A stretch of 64,000 bases of DNA from Leptospira sp. WS58.C1 (GCF_040833995.1 NZ_CP162137.1:2342501-2406500), one strand, 5' to 3'. Positions 54,401 to 63,905 are shown, counted from the stretch's first letter. Notes: a model not told the origin generated them from the sequence alone. Translations and numbers: made by a program.

Positions 54401-56224
54401 ATGTCTCACGATCTCCCGGAAAAAACAAGAGAAATATTCGGGAAAAAGCCCTATCTCAGCCTGTATTTCCAAAATCCTCCAACCGAGCCGTTGGAGTTCC
54501 GACTAGAGGCTGCCAAAAACCAAAACGAGTTCTTCCTCTCCAAAAAAGGGAGGGCCTTGGCAAGTTCAGTTTCTCCCCTTACCCAAGCAAAACGCCAAGT
54601 GGATTCCGTTTCCATTCAATCCACCGATCTCGTAGCAATTTTAGGGCTCGGAAATCCTCATTTGATCCGAGAAGTAGAATCCAAATTAGAACCCGGCCAA
54701 ATTTTATTACTCATAGACAAGGACAAAGACCTACTCTTTCCACTTTGGGAAGAATGGCTGGAACCGGTGATGGAAGTCCCGGGAAAACATTTGTTCTTGG
54801 GAGAAAATTCACTCTCTCTTCTTTGGAATTATCTGGAGTCCCTTCCGGTGGAAAGAGTTTCCGGCATCAGGATACTACGAAACGCAGCAAGCGTTTCGTT
54901 GGAAGAAATGTTCTATGCGGAAACGGATATAAGACTTCGAAAAATTTTATCTTCTAAGATGAGTGACCTACTCACCAAATTCGAATTCGAAAGGATTTGG
55001 GTGAGAAATTCTCTCGTAAACACGGCAAACTTTCTGTCGCCGCCGAGCCCAAGGACAAAAATCGAGTTTTTAAAAGAAAAATTTAACGGAACACCTTCCC
55101 TACTCGTATCCGCAGGACCGAACCTGCGCAGACAATGTGAATGGATTAAAACTATTAGAGATAAGGTTTTTGTAATGTCCTGCGATACGTCTCTCAAAGT
55201 TCTTCTCAAATATGGAATCGTACCTGACGGAGTAATGACATTGGACGCACAAACGCATTCCGTATTCCATTTTTTAGGAGAGGATACGTCCTCAATCCCG
55301 TTATTCGCGGACCTGGTTAGTTCCCCTCCTATATTAAGAAATTTGAAATTTAAATCCATAGTCCATAGTATTACCGCAAAATATCTGGTAGATGCTTCCG
55401 GAGAATTAAAAAGAGAAGCGACCGCAGGAAGTTCCAGTGCGGAATCACTGCTTGGTCCGATCGGAGACATCCAATCCGGAGGAAGTGTCGCCACGACCGC
55501 ATTCGATCTACTCAGAAGCCTTGGATGTAAACCCTGCTTTTTGGTCGGCCAAGATCTGGCCTATTCCGGCAGAGAGATCCATTCCACAGGAACTCACCAT
55601 AACGAAAAATGGCTTACTTTACTTTCCAGAAGAACAAGTTTAGAAAAAATCAATGAAGCAGTGGTCCGAAAAAGAGATACAAGATACGTCCCTTCCGTCA
55701 CTGGAGGAGAAGTATTGACGGATTATGTTTTGGACTTGTACAGACATTGGTTCGAAGAATCTTGTAAGTCCTTGGACTTTCCGGTATATAATGTAAACAC
55801 ACAAGGCGCCAAAATAGAAAATGCACAAAATATAGGACCGGAAGAAGCCACCCGGATCCTAAGCGGATTCCAAAATCACAAATACTTTTGGAAAGAATTC
55901 CCTGCCTGGAAACCGGAATTGATTAACGAAACCTTGGTGGGATCTCCTACGGATTTCAAAAAAGAATTATTAGAAACAATCGATAGGATCAAAAACGAAT
56001 TCTCCAAATCGGAAAAAAAAGAAGAAGTTTATGCAGATCTACTTTCTCTTTTTCGAAACACATTAGGAAAATGGGAAGATCTCAGATATCTTATCCGAAA
56101 AACGGAAGTATATATTCTCCGCCATAAAGATAAACTGGACGAAGCCCGCAAAAAAGAACTTTTCTTGGGCGCAATACTCAAAGAGTTCACTATGCTCCGC
56201 AGAAAACTTATAGCTGGAAGCTAG
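54401..56224 (+). CDS. Maf/DUF115-family protein (motility-associated glycosyltransferase-like)
   Basis: The 607-residue product belongs to the DUF115/Maf group, related to Maf transferases that attach nonulosonic acids to flagellin. Core motifs in the middle are SLLVSAGPNLRRQCEWI, VMSCDTSLKVLLKYGIVPDGVMTLDAQ, and GDIQSGGSVATTAFDLLRSLGCKPCFLVGQDLAYSGREIHSTGTHH. Start ATG 54401 follows AGGAG. It is divergent from smc. With FlaA-like and FlgM-like genes elsewhere in the window, flagellar glycosylation is a reasonable guess, but no nonulosonate genes are present. Confidence 0.82.
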   Translation: MSHDLPEKTREIFGKKPYLSLYFQNPPTEPLEFRLEAAKNQNEFFLSKKGRALASSVSPLTQAKRQVDSVSIQSTDLVAILGLGNPHLIREVESKLEPGQILLLIDKDKDLLFPLWEEWLEPVMEVPGKHLFLGENSLSLLWNYLESLPVERVSGIRILRNAASVSLEEMFYAETDIRLRKILSSKMSDLLTKFEFERIWVRNSLVNTANFLSPPSPRTKIEFLKEKFNGTPSLLVSAGPNLRRQCEWIKTIRDKVFVMSCDTSLKVLLKYGIVPDGVMTLDAQTHSVFHFLGEDTSSIPLFADLVSSPPILRNLKFKSIVHSITAKYLVDASGELKREATAGSSSAESLLGPIGDIQSGGSVATTAFDLLRSLGCKPCFLVGQDLAYSGREIHSTGTHHNEKWLTLLSRRTSLEKINEAVVRKRDTRYVPSVTGGEVLTDYVLDLYRHWFEESCKSLDFPVYNVNTQGAKIENAQNIGPEEATRILSGFQNHKYFWKEFPAWKPELINETLVGSPTDFKKELLETIDRIKNEFSKSEKKEEVYADLLSLFRNTLGKWEDLRYLIRKTEVYILRHKDKLDEARKKELFLGAILKEFTMLRRKLIAGS

Positions 56225-56227
56225 TTT

Positions 56228-56322
56228 TCTCGCACAGAGAACACGGAGTATAGGAAGTATTTGCAGATAAAAAAACCGTATACCTTTTAATTCCTCCATG
56301 ACCTCGGTTCTCTCCGTCCGAA
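56228..56322. repeat. Degenerate intergenic repeat, copy 4
   Basis: TTCTCGCACAGAGAACACGG lies just after the DUF115 stop, and CTCGGTTCTCTCCGTCCGAAC lies 74 bases on; they match the arms of copies 1 and 2. The TTGGAACTCCTACA core is missing and the spacer differs, so this is a decayed or alternate form. Confidence 0.5.
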
Positions 56323-56385
56323 CTCGCCTTCTTATATCCCCAAAAAATCCTATGAATCCTCTTCCCTTCTTAAATACTAGTGGAG

Positions 56386-57438
56386 ATGGAAACCCCTGGG
56401 AAAGAATTCTACAATCGACTGGATATAGACTCCGTTTTGTCGGCGGTAGAAGATGCGGGTTTTTCCGTTTCAGGACACTGCCTTGCCTTAAACAGCTTAG
56501 AGAACAGAGTCTACGATGTAGGCTTGGAAGAAGGCGGAAGGCTTGTAGTAAAATTTTATCGTCCGGGACGTTGGACTCTGGATCAAATATTAGAAGAACA
56601 TTCTTTTCTAAAGGAGTTGGAGGAAGGAGAAATACCTGTAGTCGCTCCCCTGACTTTGGAAAACGGAGTCACAGTCCGAGAAACGAAGGGAATTTATTAT
56701 ACGATCTGGCCTCTACAAAAAGGAAGACTGGTAGAAGAGCTGGACAAAAACAATTTAGTCCAAATAGGAAGACTACTCGCCAGAATACACAATATTGGCG
56801 CCTCTAAACAGGCAAAACATAGGATACAATACAATCTGAAAAATTTCGGCGAGGAGCCATTGCGGTTTTTAAAAGAGAAGGAGTTCCTGCCCGCTCATCT
56901 ATGGAAAAGATACGAAATAGCGGCCAGCAGGATATTTCACTCCTTCTCAGAAGCTTCCAAAGATATGCCGTTCCATCGGATCCACGGAGATTGCCATAAA
57001 GGAAATTTAATACAGACATCCGACGGACTATGCTTTATAGACTTCGACGATTTTGTGACCGGGCCGGCAGTACAGGATTTTTGGATGCTTCTTCCTTTCG
57101 GCGACTCCTCTTCCGAATACGAAAGAGAGATCTTTTTAGAAGGCTACCGCGAGTTTCGGGAATTTCGCCATTCTTGGTTCGATCTCGTGGAACCATTACG
57201 AGGTTTACGCTATATCCATTATTCTGCATGGATCGCAAAACGCTGGGAAGATCCTTCTTTCCCGAATGCGTTTCCTCATTTCGGGACCGAAGAATATTGG
57301 GAAAAAGAAACCCAGGATCTGGAAAGATTGGGTTCGGATCTTCCTGTATCTTCCGAGTCGGATGGCAGGAACTCTTTTGGTAAAACGGAAGAGTCCGAAC
57401 TTACGAATAAGGACTTTTTTTGGGATATGGAGGATTAG
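56386..57438 (+). CDS. SrkA/RdoA (YihE)-type stress response kinase
   Basis: A 350-residue protein kinase-like fold of the SrkA (YihE) group, which protects against stress-induced death in E. coli. Blocks include LNSLENRVYDVGLEEGGRLVVKFYRPGRWTLDQILEEHSFL (ATP-site Lys), the catalytic HRIHGDCHKGNLI (about 225) and FIDFDDFVTGPAVQDFWML. Start is ATG 56386; a GTG two codons earlier is also possible. The C-terminal 40 residues are acidic. Partial homology to choline kinase/APH enzymes leaves other phosphoryl transfers open. Confidence 0.85.
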   Translation: METPGKEFYNRLDIDSVLSAVEDAGFSVSGHCLALNSLENRVYDVGLEEGGRLVVKFYRPGRWTLDQILEEHSFLKELEEGEIPVVAPLTLENGVTVRETKGIYYTIWPLQKGRLVEELDKNNLVQIGRLLARIHNIGASKQAKHRIQYNLKNFGEEPLRFLKEKEFLPAHLWKRYEIAASRIFHSFSEASKDMPFHRIHGDCHKGNLIQTSDGLCFIDFDDFVTGPAVQDFWMLLPFGDSSSEYEREIFLEGYREFREFRHSWFDLVEPLRGLRYIHYSAWIAKRWEDPSFPNAFPHFGTEEYWEKETQDLERLGSDLPVSSESDGRNSFGKTEESELTNKDFFWDMED

Positions 57439-57446
57439 GAGGTTAA

Positions 57447-58790
57447 TCACTGAATATTCTTAATAAAAATTAAGATTTCCCTTCCTACATAATTACAAAT
57501 TTTCTCGATTTTCTCAGTTGGAATAATTTGGTCATATAAACCAATTTCTTTTATTCCCGCTGTCCCCGTTTGGATTTCATAATTAAAATCATTAAATCTA
57601 ATATTTAATGCGAAGCTATAATCGTTCCCTGTTTCTGAAGAATGTTTAAATCCCTTAAGCCTTCCCAAAATAATAACGGATCTCAGCATATCTAATTCTT
57701 GTTCGCTGTGGTCTACCCAATACTCAAAATCTACAAAATCCTGAAAGGTTATTTGATGGCCAGAATTCAAGGTTATAATTGACTCATTTTCGATTTCGTG
57801 ATAGAATTCCTTAAATTTATAAGTAATTATTTCAAGTTTTTTCATTAGAGGAAATAAACTATTTCTAAATGTGTAATTCAGATTCAGCGCATCCTTCTTA
57901 GCTTTCACTATATCCTTTTTTGAGATTTCAATTTGTTTCAGCACAAGCTGTATTTCTTTATCTAAATCACCCGGTTCTTCTATATTTTCTCCTTTAACTC
58001 CTTTCAACATAATTTCCAAAGAACGAATCAACTGCTGTCCGACGTATTCTACAAAAGTATTAATTTCCCCTCCATCAGCAATTTGCAAAGCTCTAAGATA
58101 ATTTTCCTTATCTTCCGTCTTAATAATTACAGGAGGATATTCATTCTTTATTAAAATTAAGTTCATTAGAATACGCGCAAGTCTGCCGTTACCATCATCG
58201 AAAGGATGTATTTTAATAAAAGCGTGATGAAAAGTGGCTGCAAAGACAAGCGGATGGAGCATTCTTTCTTTCATTTCTTTTTCATGCCAAATCAGAAGTG
58301 CCTGCATCTCTTCTTCGACCTTTAAAGGATCAGTGAAAGTTAAAGTTTCGCCTGTTATTGTTTTTACATGGTTGGGAAATTCCTTATATTTTCCCGGCTG
58401 GAACTTTTTAAGTATCTTTTTTCCGTTTTGATCAATTGCTTCCGTTTCGTATGGTTCTACCAATAATAATTTATGAAAGGAACGAATAATAAATTGAGTT
58501 AAAGGTTTATTCTCTTTAATAAAATCTTCCAATTCATGAATTGCTTCATTGTGTCCTTTGATATCCAGATGATCCTTTAAAGGTTTTCCGGCCGCAGTAA
58601 GACCGTGGAGCAAGAATGCCTTCGTTTCTCCGAAAGTAAGAGAGTTTCCTTCAATGTTATTAGAATGAAAGTTCCAATCTAACCGGAACTTTCTCATAAT
58701 TCGATCCATGGTATCGTCCGGAATTGGTCGAAGTGCATCAATTTTTGATTTTAGATCATCGATTTGTTGGATCATTTCAGAGATCGACAT
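57447..58790 (-). CDS. Fic-domain AMPylase (class II, with inhibitory motif)
   Basis: A 447-residue Fic protein that would transfer AMP (or another nucleotide moiety) to target proteins. The Fic motif HPFDDGNGRLARI is complete at about residues 196-208. The N-terminal helix carries SNNIEGNSL, fitting the autoinhibitory (S/T)xxxE(G/N) motif, so activity is likely latent. A C-terminal region of about 180 residues has a helical and a possible winged-helix part. The gene is clearly AT-rich compared with its neighbours and stands alone, converging on the SrkA-like gene, which suggests horizontal transfer. Confidence 0.88.
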   Translation of the reverse strand: MSISEMIQQIDDLKSKIDALRPIPDDTMDRIMRKFRLDWNFHSNNIEGNSLTFGETKAFLLHGLTAAGKPLKDHLDIKGHNEAIHELEDFIKENKPLTQFIIRSFHKLLLVEPYETEAIDQNGKKILKKFQPGKYKEFPNHVKTITGETLTFTDPLKVEEEMQALLIWHEKEMKERMLHPLVFAATFHHAFIKIHPFDDGNGRLARILMNLILIKNEYPPVIIKTEDKENYLRALQIADGGEINTFVEYVGQQLIRSLEIMLKGVKGENIEEPGDLDKEIQLVLKQIEISKKDIVKAKKDALNLNYTFRNSLFPLMKKLEIITYKFKEFYHEIENESIITLNSGHQITFQDFVDFEYWVDHSEQELDMLRSVIILGRLKGFKHSSETGNDYSFALNIRFNDFNYEIQTGTAGIKEIGLYDQIIPTEKIEKICNYVGREILIFIKNIQ

Positions 58791-58963
58791 ATTTATAGAT
58801 TCGTCATTTGTGAACTAGTAGCAATGAATTTAATAATGAAGTGCAGCTTCCAAACCTGAATTAGCCGCAAATGTAAGCTTATCTAATTCATCCCGGACCC
58901 TTTTTCCCTGTCGAAGTGCCTACAAAATCCCCAACCCACGAGATTCTGCCAAAATCCAATTTT

Positions 58964-58980
58964 TTGAGATTGACTCTCAA
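58964..58980. promoter_or_regulatory. Palindrome upstream of the heme oxygenase gene
   Basis: TTGAGA-ttgac-TCTCAA is a perfect 6-bp inverted repeat with a 5-base spacer, 45 bases before the ATG. It overlaps a TTGACT sequence that could serve as -35. A second partly symmetric stretch, TCTAA-aa-TTAGA, follows at 58982-58993. It may be an operator for iron or heme control. Confidence 0.45.
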
Positions 58981-59024
58981 GTCTAAAATTAGAGATTTGT
59001 CACAGTATTGTCAGGAGAAACCCC

Positions 59025-59705
59025 ATGAGCCTAGCCCAAGCATTAAGAGACGGAACCTCCGAATCTCATACCATCGCGGAAAATAACGCATTCATTCGCT
59101 GCTTCATGAAAGGAGTCTTGGAGCCCAAAAGTTACGCAAAACATTTGGAATCTTTTTATTTCGTGTATGCAGCAATGGAAGAAGAGCTGGAAAACAAAAA
59201 AGACCATCCAATCGTAGGAAAGATCAGATTCCCGGAATTATATAGAAAGGCGATGATCGAAAAGGACCTATCACATTTTTTCCAACCGGGACATTCTCCA
59301 AAGGCGACTCCTGCAACGGAAGCTTACGTAAAACATATTAGAGAAACTGCAAATACTTCCCCTGAATTATTAGTGGCTCATAGTTATGTTCGTTATTTGG
59401 GAGATCTTTCCGGCGGTCAGATCCTAAAAAGAGTGGCAGCTAAAGCTTTAGGGATCGAAGGAACATCCGGTCTGGATTTTTACGAGTTTCCCGAGATTTC
59501 TAGTCCGAAAGATTTTAAGGATAAATATAGAAACACATTAGATTCTCTTCCTTTGTCCGATTCCGAAAAACAAAAGATCGTGCAAGAGGCGAACGAAGTT
59601 TTCAAATTGAACGGAAAAATTTTCGACGAGTTGGAAGAAACCTTGATCTCCTCAATAGGCAAAGATAAATTCGAAGAAGTTTTAGCGAGTCCTGCGAGGC
59701 ACTGA
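59025..59705 (+). CDS. hemO: Heme oxygenase
   Basis: HemO opens the heme ring with oxygen and reductant to give biliverdin, CO and free iron, letting Leptospira use heme as an iron source. The 226-residue protein has the proximal His in SESHTIAENNAFIR (His15), and the distal-helix motif YLGDLSGGQILKRVAAKALG (about 125-144). The length is typical. An AGGAG site lies before the ATG. The downstream MFS gene starts three bases after its stop, so both form an operon. Confidence 0.95.
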   Translation: MSLAQALRDGTSESHTIAENNAFIRCFMKGVLEPKSYAKHLESFYFVYAAMEEELENKKDHPIVGKIRFPELYRKAMIEKDLSHFFQPGHSPKATPATEAYVKHIRETANTSPELLVAHSYVRYLGDLSGGQILKRVAAKALGIEGTSGLDFYEFPEISSPKDFKDKYRNTLDSLPLSDSEKQKIVQEANEVFKLNGKIFDELEETLISSIGKDKFEEVLASPARH

Positions 59706-59708
59706 TTT

Positions 59709-60950
59709 TTGTTAAAAGTATCTGCCAAAAAAGAATCCTCCTCCTTGGAGGTGGATTCTTTTCCCTGGATCACATTATCCTTCATCTTTTTAACTATGCT
59801 TCCGGTTACGATGATCGTGCCGGTATATAAAGAGATTATAAAAGATAGATTGGGTGGAACCGGATACGGAGTAGCCTGGTTCCAAAGTTCCGCCATGCTT
59901 GGTTCTTTCTTATTCTCACCTTTGGCAGGGTGGCTATCGGATAAATTAGGAACGAGAAAAAAATTAATCGGGACTTTTGCTATATTGGATGCGTTTTTGT
60001 TAGCCCTCCTCCCGTTTATGCCGAATATCTCATCTCTATTTGTTTTGAGATTTTTGGAAGGAGGGGCTCACATTTTTGTGATCGGCCTACTTCTCACCTG
60101 TATTTCGGACAGAGAAAAAGACCAAACATCTAGTTTTTATAATAAAGGAATCTTATTCGGATTAGGCGGAACACTTCTTACATTAGGAGGAGGTGTCGGC
60201 CAATCTCTCGGATTTTTAGGGAATAAAGATCCTCTCCTACCGTTTTTTGTAGGCGGGTTTATTCTTTTGGTTTTGGGAATTTTATCCTTCTTCTTCTTGG
60301 AAGAAGGTAACCTAAAAAAATTAGAATGGGAAGGGTGGCAAAAGACTAAAACTGCACTAGTTCTTTCTCCTTTATTACTCGTTCCGATCGCTTTCCATTT
60401 TGTGGATCGATTTACTGTTGGTTATTTTTTAAGCTCCTTAAATTTACATCTCAGAGAAGATCTGGGATTTTCCCCAGGTCAGGTCGGCGGGCTTTTCGGA
60501 GTAATGTTTCTGTTAATGAGTGTGTTGTCACTTCCTGCGGCACTTATTTCCAGAAGATGGAATTCCATCTCCTTAGTTTGGATCGGCTCTTTCATTTACG
60601 GGGTCGCTCAAGCGAGCACTGGCTATTTAAACAGTTCATCCGGACTGTATTTGTCTATGATTGCATGCGGTATAGGTGCCGGGATCATGTATGTCCCTGC
60701 TATGAGACTTGCTTCTTCACTCGCCCCCATCGGTTTTAATGCAGTGGTAATGACTGTGTTTACCGGGCTTGGTTCCTTGGGATTTCTTTTGGGACCTATA
60801 GTTTCCGTTTATGCTCAAGAGTCACTTAGTCAATTGTACGATAAAACTTCCGCTCTGGAATTCACAGGGATCTTGTATGGAGGTTTAGAAGTTTTATTGG
60901 TTTTAAGCACTCTTCCCCTGCTATCTAAAATTTTAGAGAAGGAAAGATGA
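59709..60950 (+). CDS. MFS transporter in the heme oxygenase operon
   Basis: A 413-residue major facilitator with 12 predicted membrane helices, including the loop LAGWLSDKLGTRKKLIG between helices 2 and 3 (MFS motif A). The start is TTG at 59709 with GAGG 10 bases upstream; a later ATG would fall inside the first helix. Because it follows hemO by 3 bases, it may export or import a compound linked to heme use, such as biliverdin or a siderophore. Substrate is not shown by the sequence. Confidence 0.85.
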   Translation: MLKVSAKKESSSLEVDSFPWITLSFIFLTMLPVTMIVPVYKEIIKDRLGGTGYGVAWFQSSAMLGSFLFSPLAGWLSDKLGTRKKLIGTFAILDAFLLALLPFMPNISSLFVLRFLEGGAHIFVIGLLLTCISDREKDQTSSFYNKGILFGLGGTLLTLGGGVGQSLGFLGNKDPLLPFFVGGFILLVLGILSFFFLEEGNLKKLEWEGWQKTKTALVLSPLLLVPIAFHFVDRFTVGYFLSSLNLHLREDLGFSPGQVGGLFGVMFLLMSVLSLPAALISRRWNSISLVWIGSFIYGVAQASTGYLNSSSGLYLSMIACGIGAGIMYVPAMRLASSLAPIGFNAVVMTVFTGLGSLGFLLGPIVSVYAQESLSQLYDKTSALEFTGILYGGLEVLLVLSTLPLLSKILEKER

Positions 60951-61141
60951 CTCGATCGATACGATCTATAAAGTTTTTAGAATATATTTCGTTCACCGAC
61001 TTTGTTAATCTCAATTCCTGAATAATCAGGCGTTAATAATATCAAACAAATTTAGTTATATTAACGTATTTCCTCTTTAAAACGAGATTCGTTTTAGATT
61101 TAAGTTTACTATAGCGATAAAAACATCTCATATAACGGATA

Positions 61142-62353
61142 ATGATCTTACAAGCTAGGAGAACGGAAATCATCCCATTCTTCCAACCGATCTTGTCCGT
61201 AGAAGATGGGCGAATTTTCGCCCATGAAGTTTTGGCTCGTAAAAGAACAGTAGATGGTTTTGTTTCCGCGGGCTATTTATTTTCAACAGAGGCAGGCCTA
61301 TCCGACTCGGAACTGGGAGAACTGGAAGAAGGACTCTGGAGAAAAGCTTTAGAAATACTTAAAGTTTATCCTTACCAATCCAAATTATTTCTGAATATTT
61401 CTCCCAATCGTCTTTATAGGGAACTGGAGAATGAAAGAATAGATTCTTTTAGATTATTACGTTTAACAAGAGAATATGGAATAGAGCCGAATCGTATCAT
61501 CTTAGAGGTAACGGAAGAAGAGTTTTCAGGAAGCTTGGATTCGTTAAGGATAGCAGTGGACCTTTTGCGTGCATATGGATTCAAGATCGCATTGGACGAT
61601 CTAGGTTCAGAAGCATCCGGAATAGAAAGAGTGGGACTTCTTCGCCCGGACTTTTTAAAATTAGATCTGAGATTGATCAGAGCTTCTTCTCGTTCTCCTT
61701 CCGTGAGAAAAGTTTTGGAACATATCCGTGACCTTGCATTCTCCTTAGGAGCTTCCGTTTTATACGAAGGTTTAGAAACACAAGAAGAATTGTATTTTGC
61801 ATTAGAAGGAGGAGCAAGATTTCTACAGGGATTTTTGCTATTGAGACCCGGCGCGGAGCTTTCCACCGGCAAAGAACTGTCTCTATCCATCAAAGAGATG
61901 GTAAAATTTTTCCATCAGAAAAAAATGGAAACTCTACGCCAAGAGTTGAATTTCGAGAATAAGATCAGACGGACTTTAGGTGAACTTTTAAATCCTTTTC
62001 CTGTATTAAAGATAGCTAATAGATATCTGATTGACGCTTATACCGTATTCCAATCCTCCAAAGAGATCCATAGAGTTTACATAACCGACTCCAAGGGAAC
62101 ACAATTATCCCCTTATTATATGAGGACAGGACAAGATTCCTTTCGGGAAACGAGTCATGGGATCGGTAAAAACTGGTCTTATCTTCCCTATTTTTATAGG
62201 CAACTTAGGGACTCCATGAGAAAACCCGATGATTGGGGAATGAGTGAGCGTTACTTTGATAGCGACGCCGTAAAAGATCTGATCGTTTTCAGTAAGGAAG
62301 TGGAATCAGGTGCGTACGTATTTTTGGACGTGACCGCTCCTCGTGTGTATTAA
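61142..62353 (+). CDS. EAL c-di-GMP phosphodiesterase with YkuI-like C-terminal domain
   Basis: A 403-residue protein whose EAL domain (1-245) should hydrolyse c-di-GMP. The catalytic set is visible: HEVLAR (Glu29), FLNISPN (Asn), LEVTEEEF (Glu), IALDDLGSEASG (Asp pair, with the usual DDFGTG loop changed), FLKLDLR (Lys), YEGLETQEEL (Glu) and FLQGFLL (Gln). The C-terminal half (about 260-403), with YLIDAYTVFQSSKEIHRVYITDSKGTQLSPYYM, resembles the PAS-like YkuI_C domain. With the GGDEF and PilZ genes it makes three c-di-GMP proteins in this window. Confidence 0.88.
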   Translation: MILQARRTEIIPFFQPILSVEDGRIFAHEVLARKRTVDGFVSAGYLFSTEAGLSDSELGELEEGLWRKALEILKVYPYQSKLFLNISPNRLYRELENERIDSFRLLRLTREYGIEPNRIILEVTEEEFSGSLDSLRIAVDLLRAYGFKIALDDLGSEASGIERVGLLRPDFLKLDLRLIRASSRSPSVRKVLEHIRDLAFSLGASVLYEGLETQEELYFALEGGARFLQGFLLLRPGAELSTGKELSLSIKEMVKFFHQKKMETLRQELNFENKIRRTLGELLNPFPVLKIANRYLIDAYTVFQSSKEIHRVYITDSKGTQLSPYYMRTGQDSFRETSHGIGKNWSYLPYFYRQLRDSMRKPDDWGMSERYFDSDAVKDLIVFSKEVESGAYVFLDVTAPRVY

Positions 62354-62365
62354 AAAACGGCTTTC

Positions 62366-62587
62366 ATGAGCGGTATTGAAAATCAAATCCTACAAGATAT
62401 TTATAGGGCGTCTTCCCAAGGAGGATTTCTTACTATGAGGGATTTGGAATTGAATACTTCCCTTTCCGAATGGAAATTACGACCTCATTTAGAAGATCTG
62501 AAAGAAGCAAGTCTAATCGTAGAGCACCCGGAAGGTTTCCAGGTTGCTCCGAAAGGTAGACATTTTTATCAAAGTAATTGGGGTTAA
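62366..62587 (+). CDS. Small winged-helix-like protein
   Basis: A 73-residue protein just 12 bases after the EAL gene, so probably in the same transcript. It looks like a lone winged helix: NQILQDIYRASSQGGFLTMRDLELNTSLSEWKLRPHLEDLKEASLIVEHPEGFQVAPKGRHFYQ. The helix-turn-helix would be about residues 22-45 and the wing about 48-62. It converges on the EamA gene with a 4-base overlap. Specific role unknown. Confidence 0.65.
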   Translation: MSGIENQILQDIYRASSQGGFLTMRDLELNTSLSEWKLRPHLEDLKEASLIVEHPEGFQVAPKGRHFYQSNWG

Positions 62588-63516
62588 TTCGGAACTTCCA
62601 ATTCTTCTTCTATCGCCAAAACTTCTTCTTTTTTTACCTGCGTCCTATTCAATATGATCACGGACGAAATCGCGAACACTCCGCCGAGTAAGGTGCTTAA
62701 TTTAGGCTCTTCTCCTAAAAAGATCCAACTCCCCAAAAGTGCTGTCACAGGTACAAGGAAGATAAACGAACTTGCAGTTCTGGATCCCAATCTGCTGGAA
62801 GCGTAAAAATACACTGTGGTCCCAAAGGTTGTAGATATTACGGAAAGATAAAATAGTTGGAGCCAGAAGTTCCAATCGTTATCCATCACTCCGCTCAGAT
62901 CATAAGGAAATGCGAGAAATAGATCGAACACCGTCCCAATGCTGAACACGTAAAAACTGTAAACCATCGGAGACATCCTTTGTCCTGTACTATGACTGTT
63001 CATGCTTAGAACGGCCCAACTGAATGCGCAAAGTAAAAAGTAAACATTCCCCGATTGGAACAACATCGTCCAATCTCCTTCCCAAATTTTTAAGAGTAAA
63101 AATCCGCCGGTTAATCCTATGAACAAACCTATGAATTCTTTTCCGGAAGGTAGTTTTTTTTGGAAAGTATGGACCAAGATATACGTAAAGATGGGATTCA
63201 TCGTGGTCACTAATACCCCGCCAGCTCCCGCTAATCCCTGACTAAGTCCTAATAGGAAAAATTGATTGTATATCGTGTATAAGACAGCACCAATCGCAAC
63301 TTGTAATAAGCCTTTTTTGTCGGGTAAGACAATGGATTCTCTTCTGAGGATCAGGACCGGGACCAAAGAGATCGCAGTCGCTAAAAATCTCCAGAATACG
63401 ATCACGATAGGAGGTTCCGTGCCCACGATCGATTTGGCGGAAGGCCAAGCGAATCCCCAACTTACCATGGCGATTACGAGAAGGATAAAGAATTTTATAG
63501 ATTGATTTTGGAACAT
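62584..63516 (-). CDS. EamA/DMT-family transporter
   Basis: A 310-residue membrane protein of the drug/metabolite transporter superfamily, with two EamA repeats of five helices each. The first has VIAMVSWGFAWPSAKSI, PIVIVFWRFLATAI and NPIFTYILVHTFQKKLPSGKEFIGLFIGLTGGFLL; the second has SSFIFLVPVTALLGSWIFLGEEPKLSTLLGGVFAISSVIILN. I start at the ATG at 63516 because the longer frame (to 63633) would cross a transcription terminator. Substrate is unknown; members often export amino acids or nucleobases. Confidence 0.85.
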   Translation of the reverse strand: MFQNQSIKFFILLVIAMVSWGFAWPSAKSIVGTEPPIVIVFWRFLATAISLVPVLILRRESIVLPDKKGLLQVAIGAVLYTIYNQFFLLGLSQGLAGAGGVLVTTMNPIFTYILVHTFQKKLPSGKEFIGLFIGLTGGFLLLKIWEGDWTMLFQSGNVYFLLCAFSWAVLSMNSHSTGQRMSPMVYSFYVFSIGTVFDLFLAFPYDLSGVMDNDWNFWLQLFYLSVISTTFGTTVYFYASSRLGSRTASSFIFLVPVTALLGSWIFLGEEPKLSTLLGGVFAISSVIILNRTQVKKEEVLAIEEELEVPN

Positions 63517-63576
63517 CCCTAGTTCTGCCTCATTACCAGTTTTTTTGTTCACCTCTTGAAGAGGAGTATAATAAAA

Positions 63577-63600
63577 AACCCGGCCTAAGTGCCGGGTTTT
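63577..63600 (-). terminator. Rho-independent terminator after the small gene
   Basis: CCCGGC-ctaagt-GCCGGG (6 bp, extended by A-T pairs) is followed on minus by TTTTTT. It ends the leftward small gene at 63630-63842. Confidence 0.9.
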
Positions 63601-63629
63601 CCTTTCGACTTTAGTCTGTATCTGAAAGA

Positions 63630-63842
63630 TCATGCATTAAGATCGATTAGATAACCCCTGCGAGTAATTTGATCGTCGGTATTTACGCCTACCTTGGCGA
63701 GACTCTTCGGCGCTGTAACAACTGTATCCATGTTACTGAGCGGATGAAGACGATCCGGCATATTACGGATGGTGAATTCGGATTGGGAGAATTGTTGGGC
63801 TGCTCGGTTATTACTTCCAGCCGCGTTGATTTCTTGTAACAT
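63630..63842 (-). CDS. Small hypothetical protein
   Basis: A 70-residue protein of unrecognised family: polar with no membrane segment, starting MLQEINAAGSNNRAAQQFSQ and ending RRGYLIDLNA. It has its own terminator downstream and a start preceded by weak ribosome site sequence. Codon use resembles the neighbours. It may be co-transcribed with the partial gene at the right edge. Confidence 0.6.
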   Translation of the reverse strand: MLQEINAAGSNNRAAQQFSQSEFTIRNMPDRLHPLSNMDTVVTAPKSLAKVGVNTDDQITRRGYLIDLNA

Positions 63843-63905
63843 AACTGCGAATCCTATTTTTACAAAATTTAGACTATTTAGGGAGTTCTGTAAAGAAATA
63901 AATTT

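Noticed and set aside
54913..55494. Open frame of 193 codons on minus inside the DUF115 gene
   Set aside because: It is antisense to conserved DUF115 motifs and has no family resemblance.
56298..56807. Open frame of 169 codons on plus overlapping the start of the SrkA-like gene
   Set aside because: It overlaps the kinase frame, starts inside a repeat remnant and its translation is Arg-rich with no pattern.
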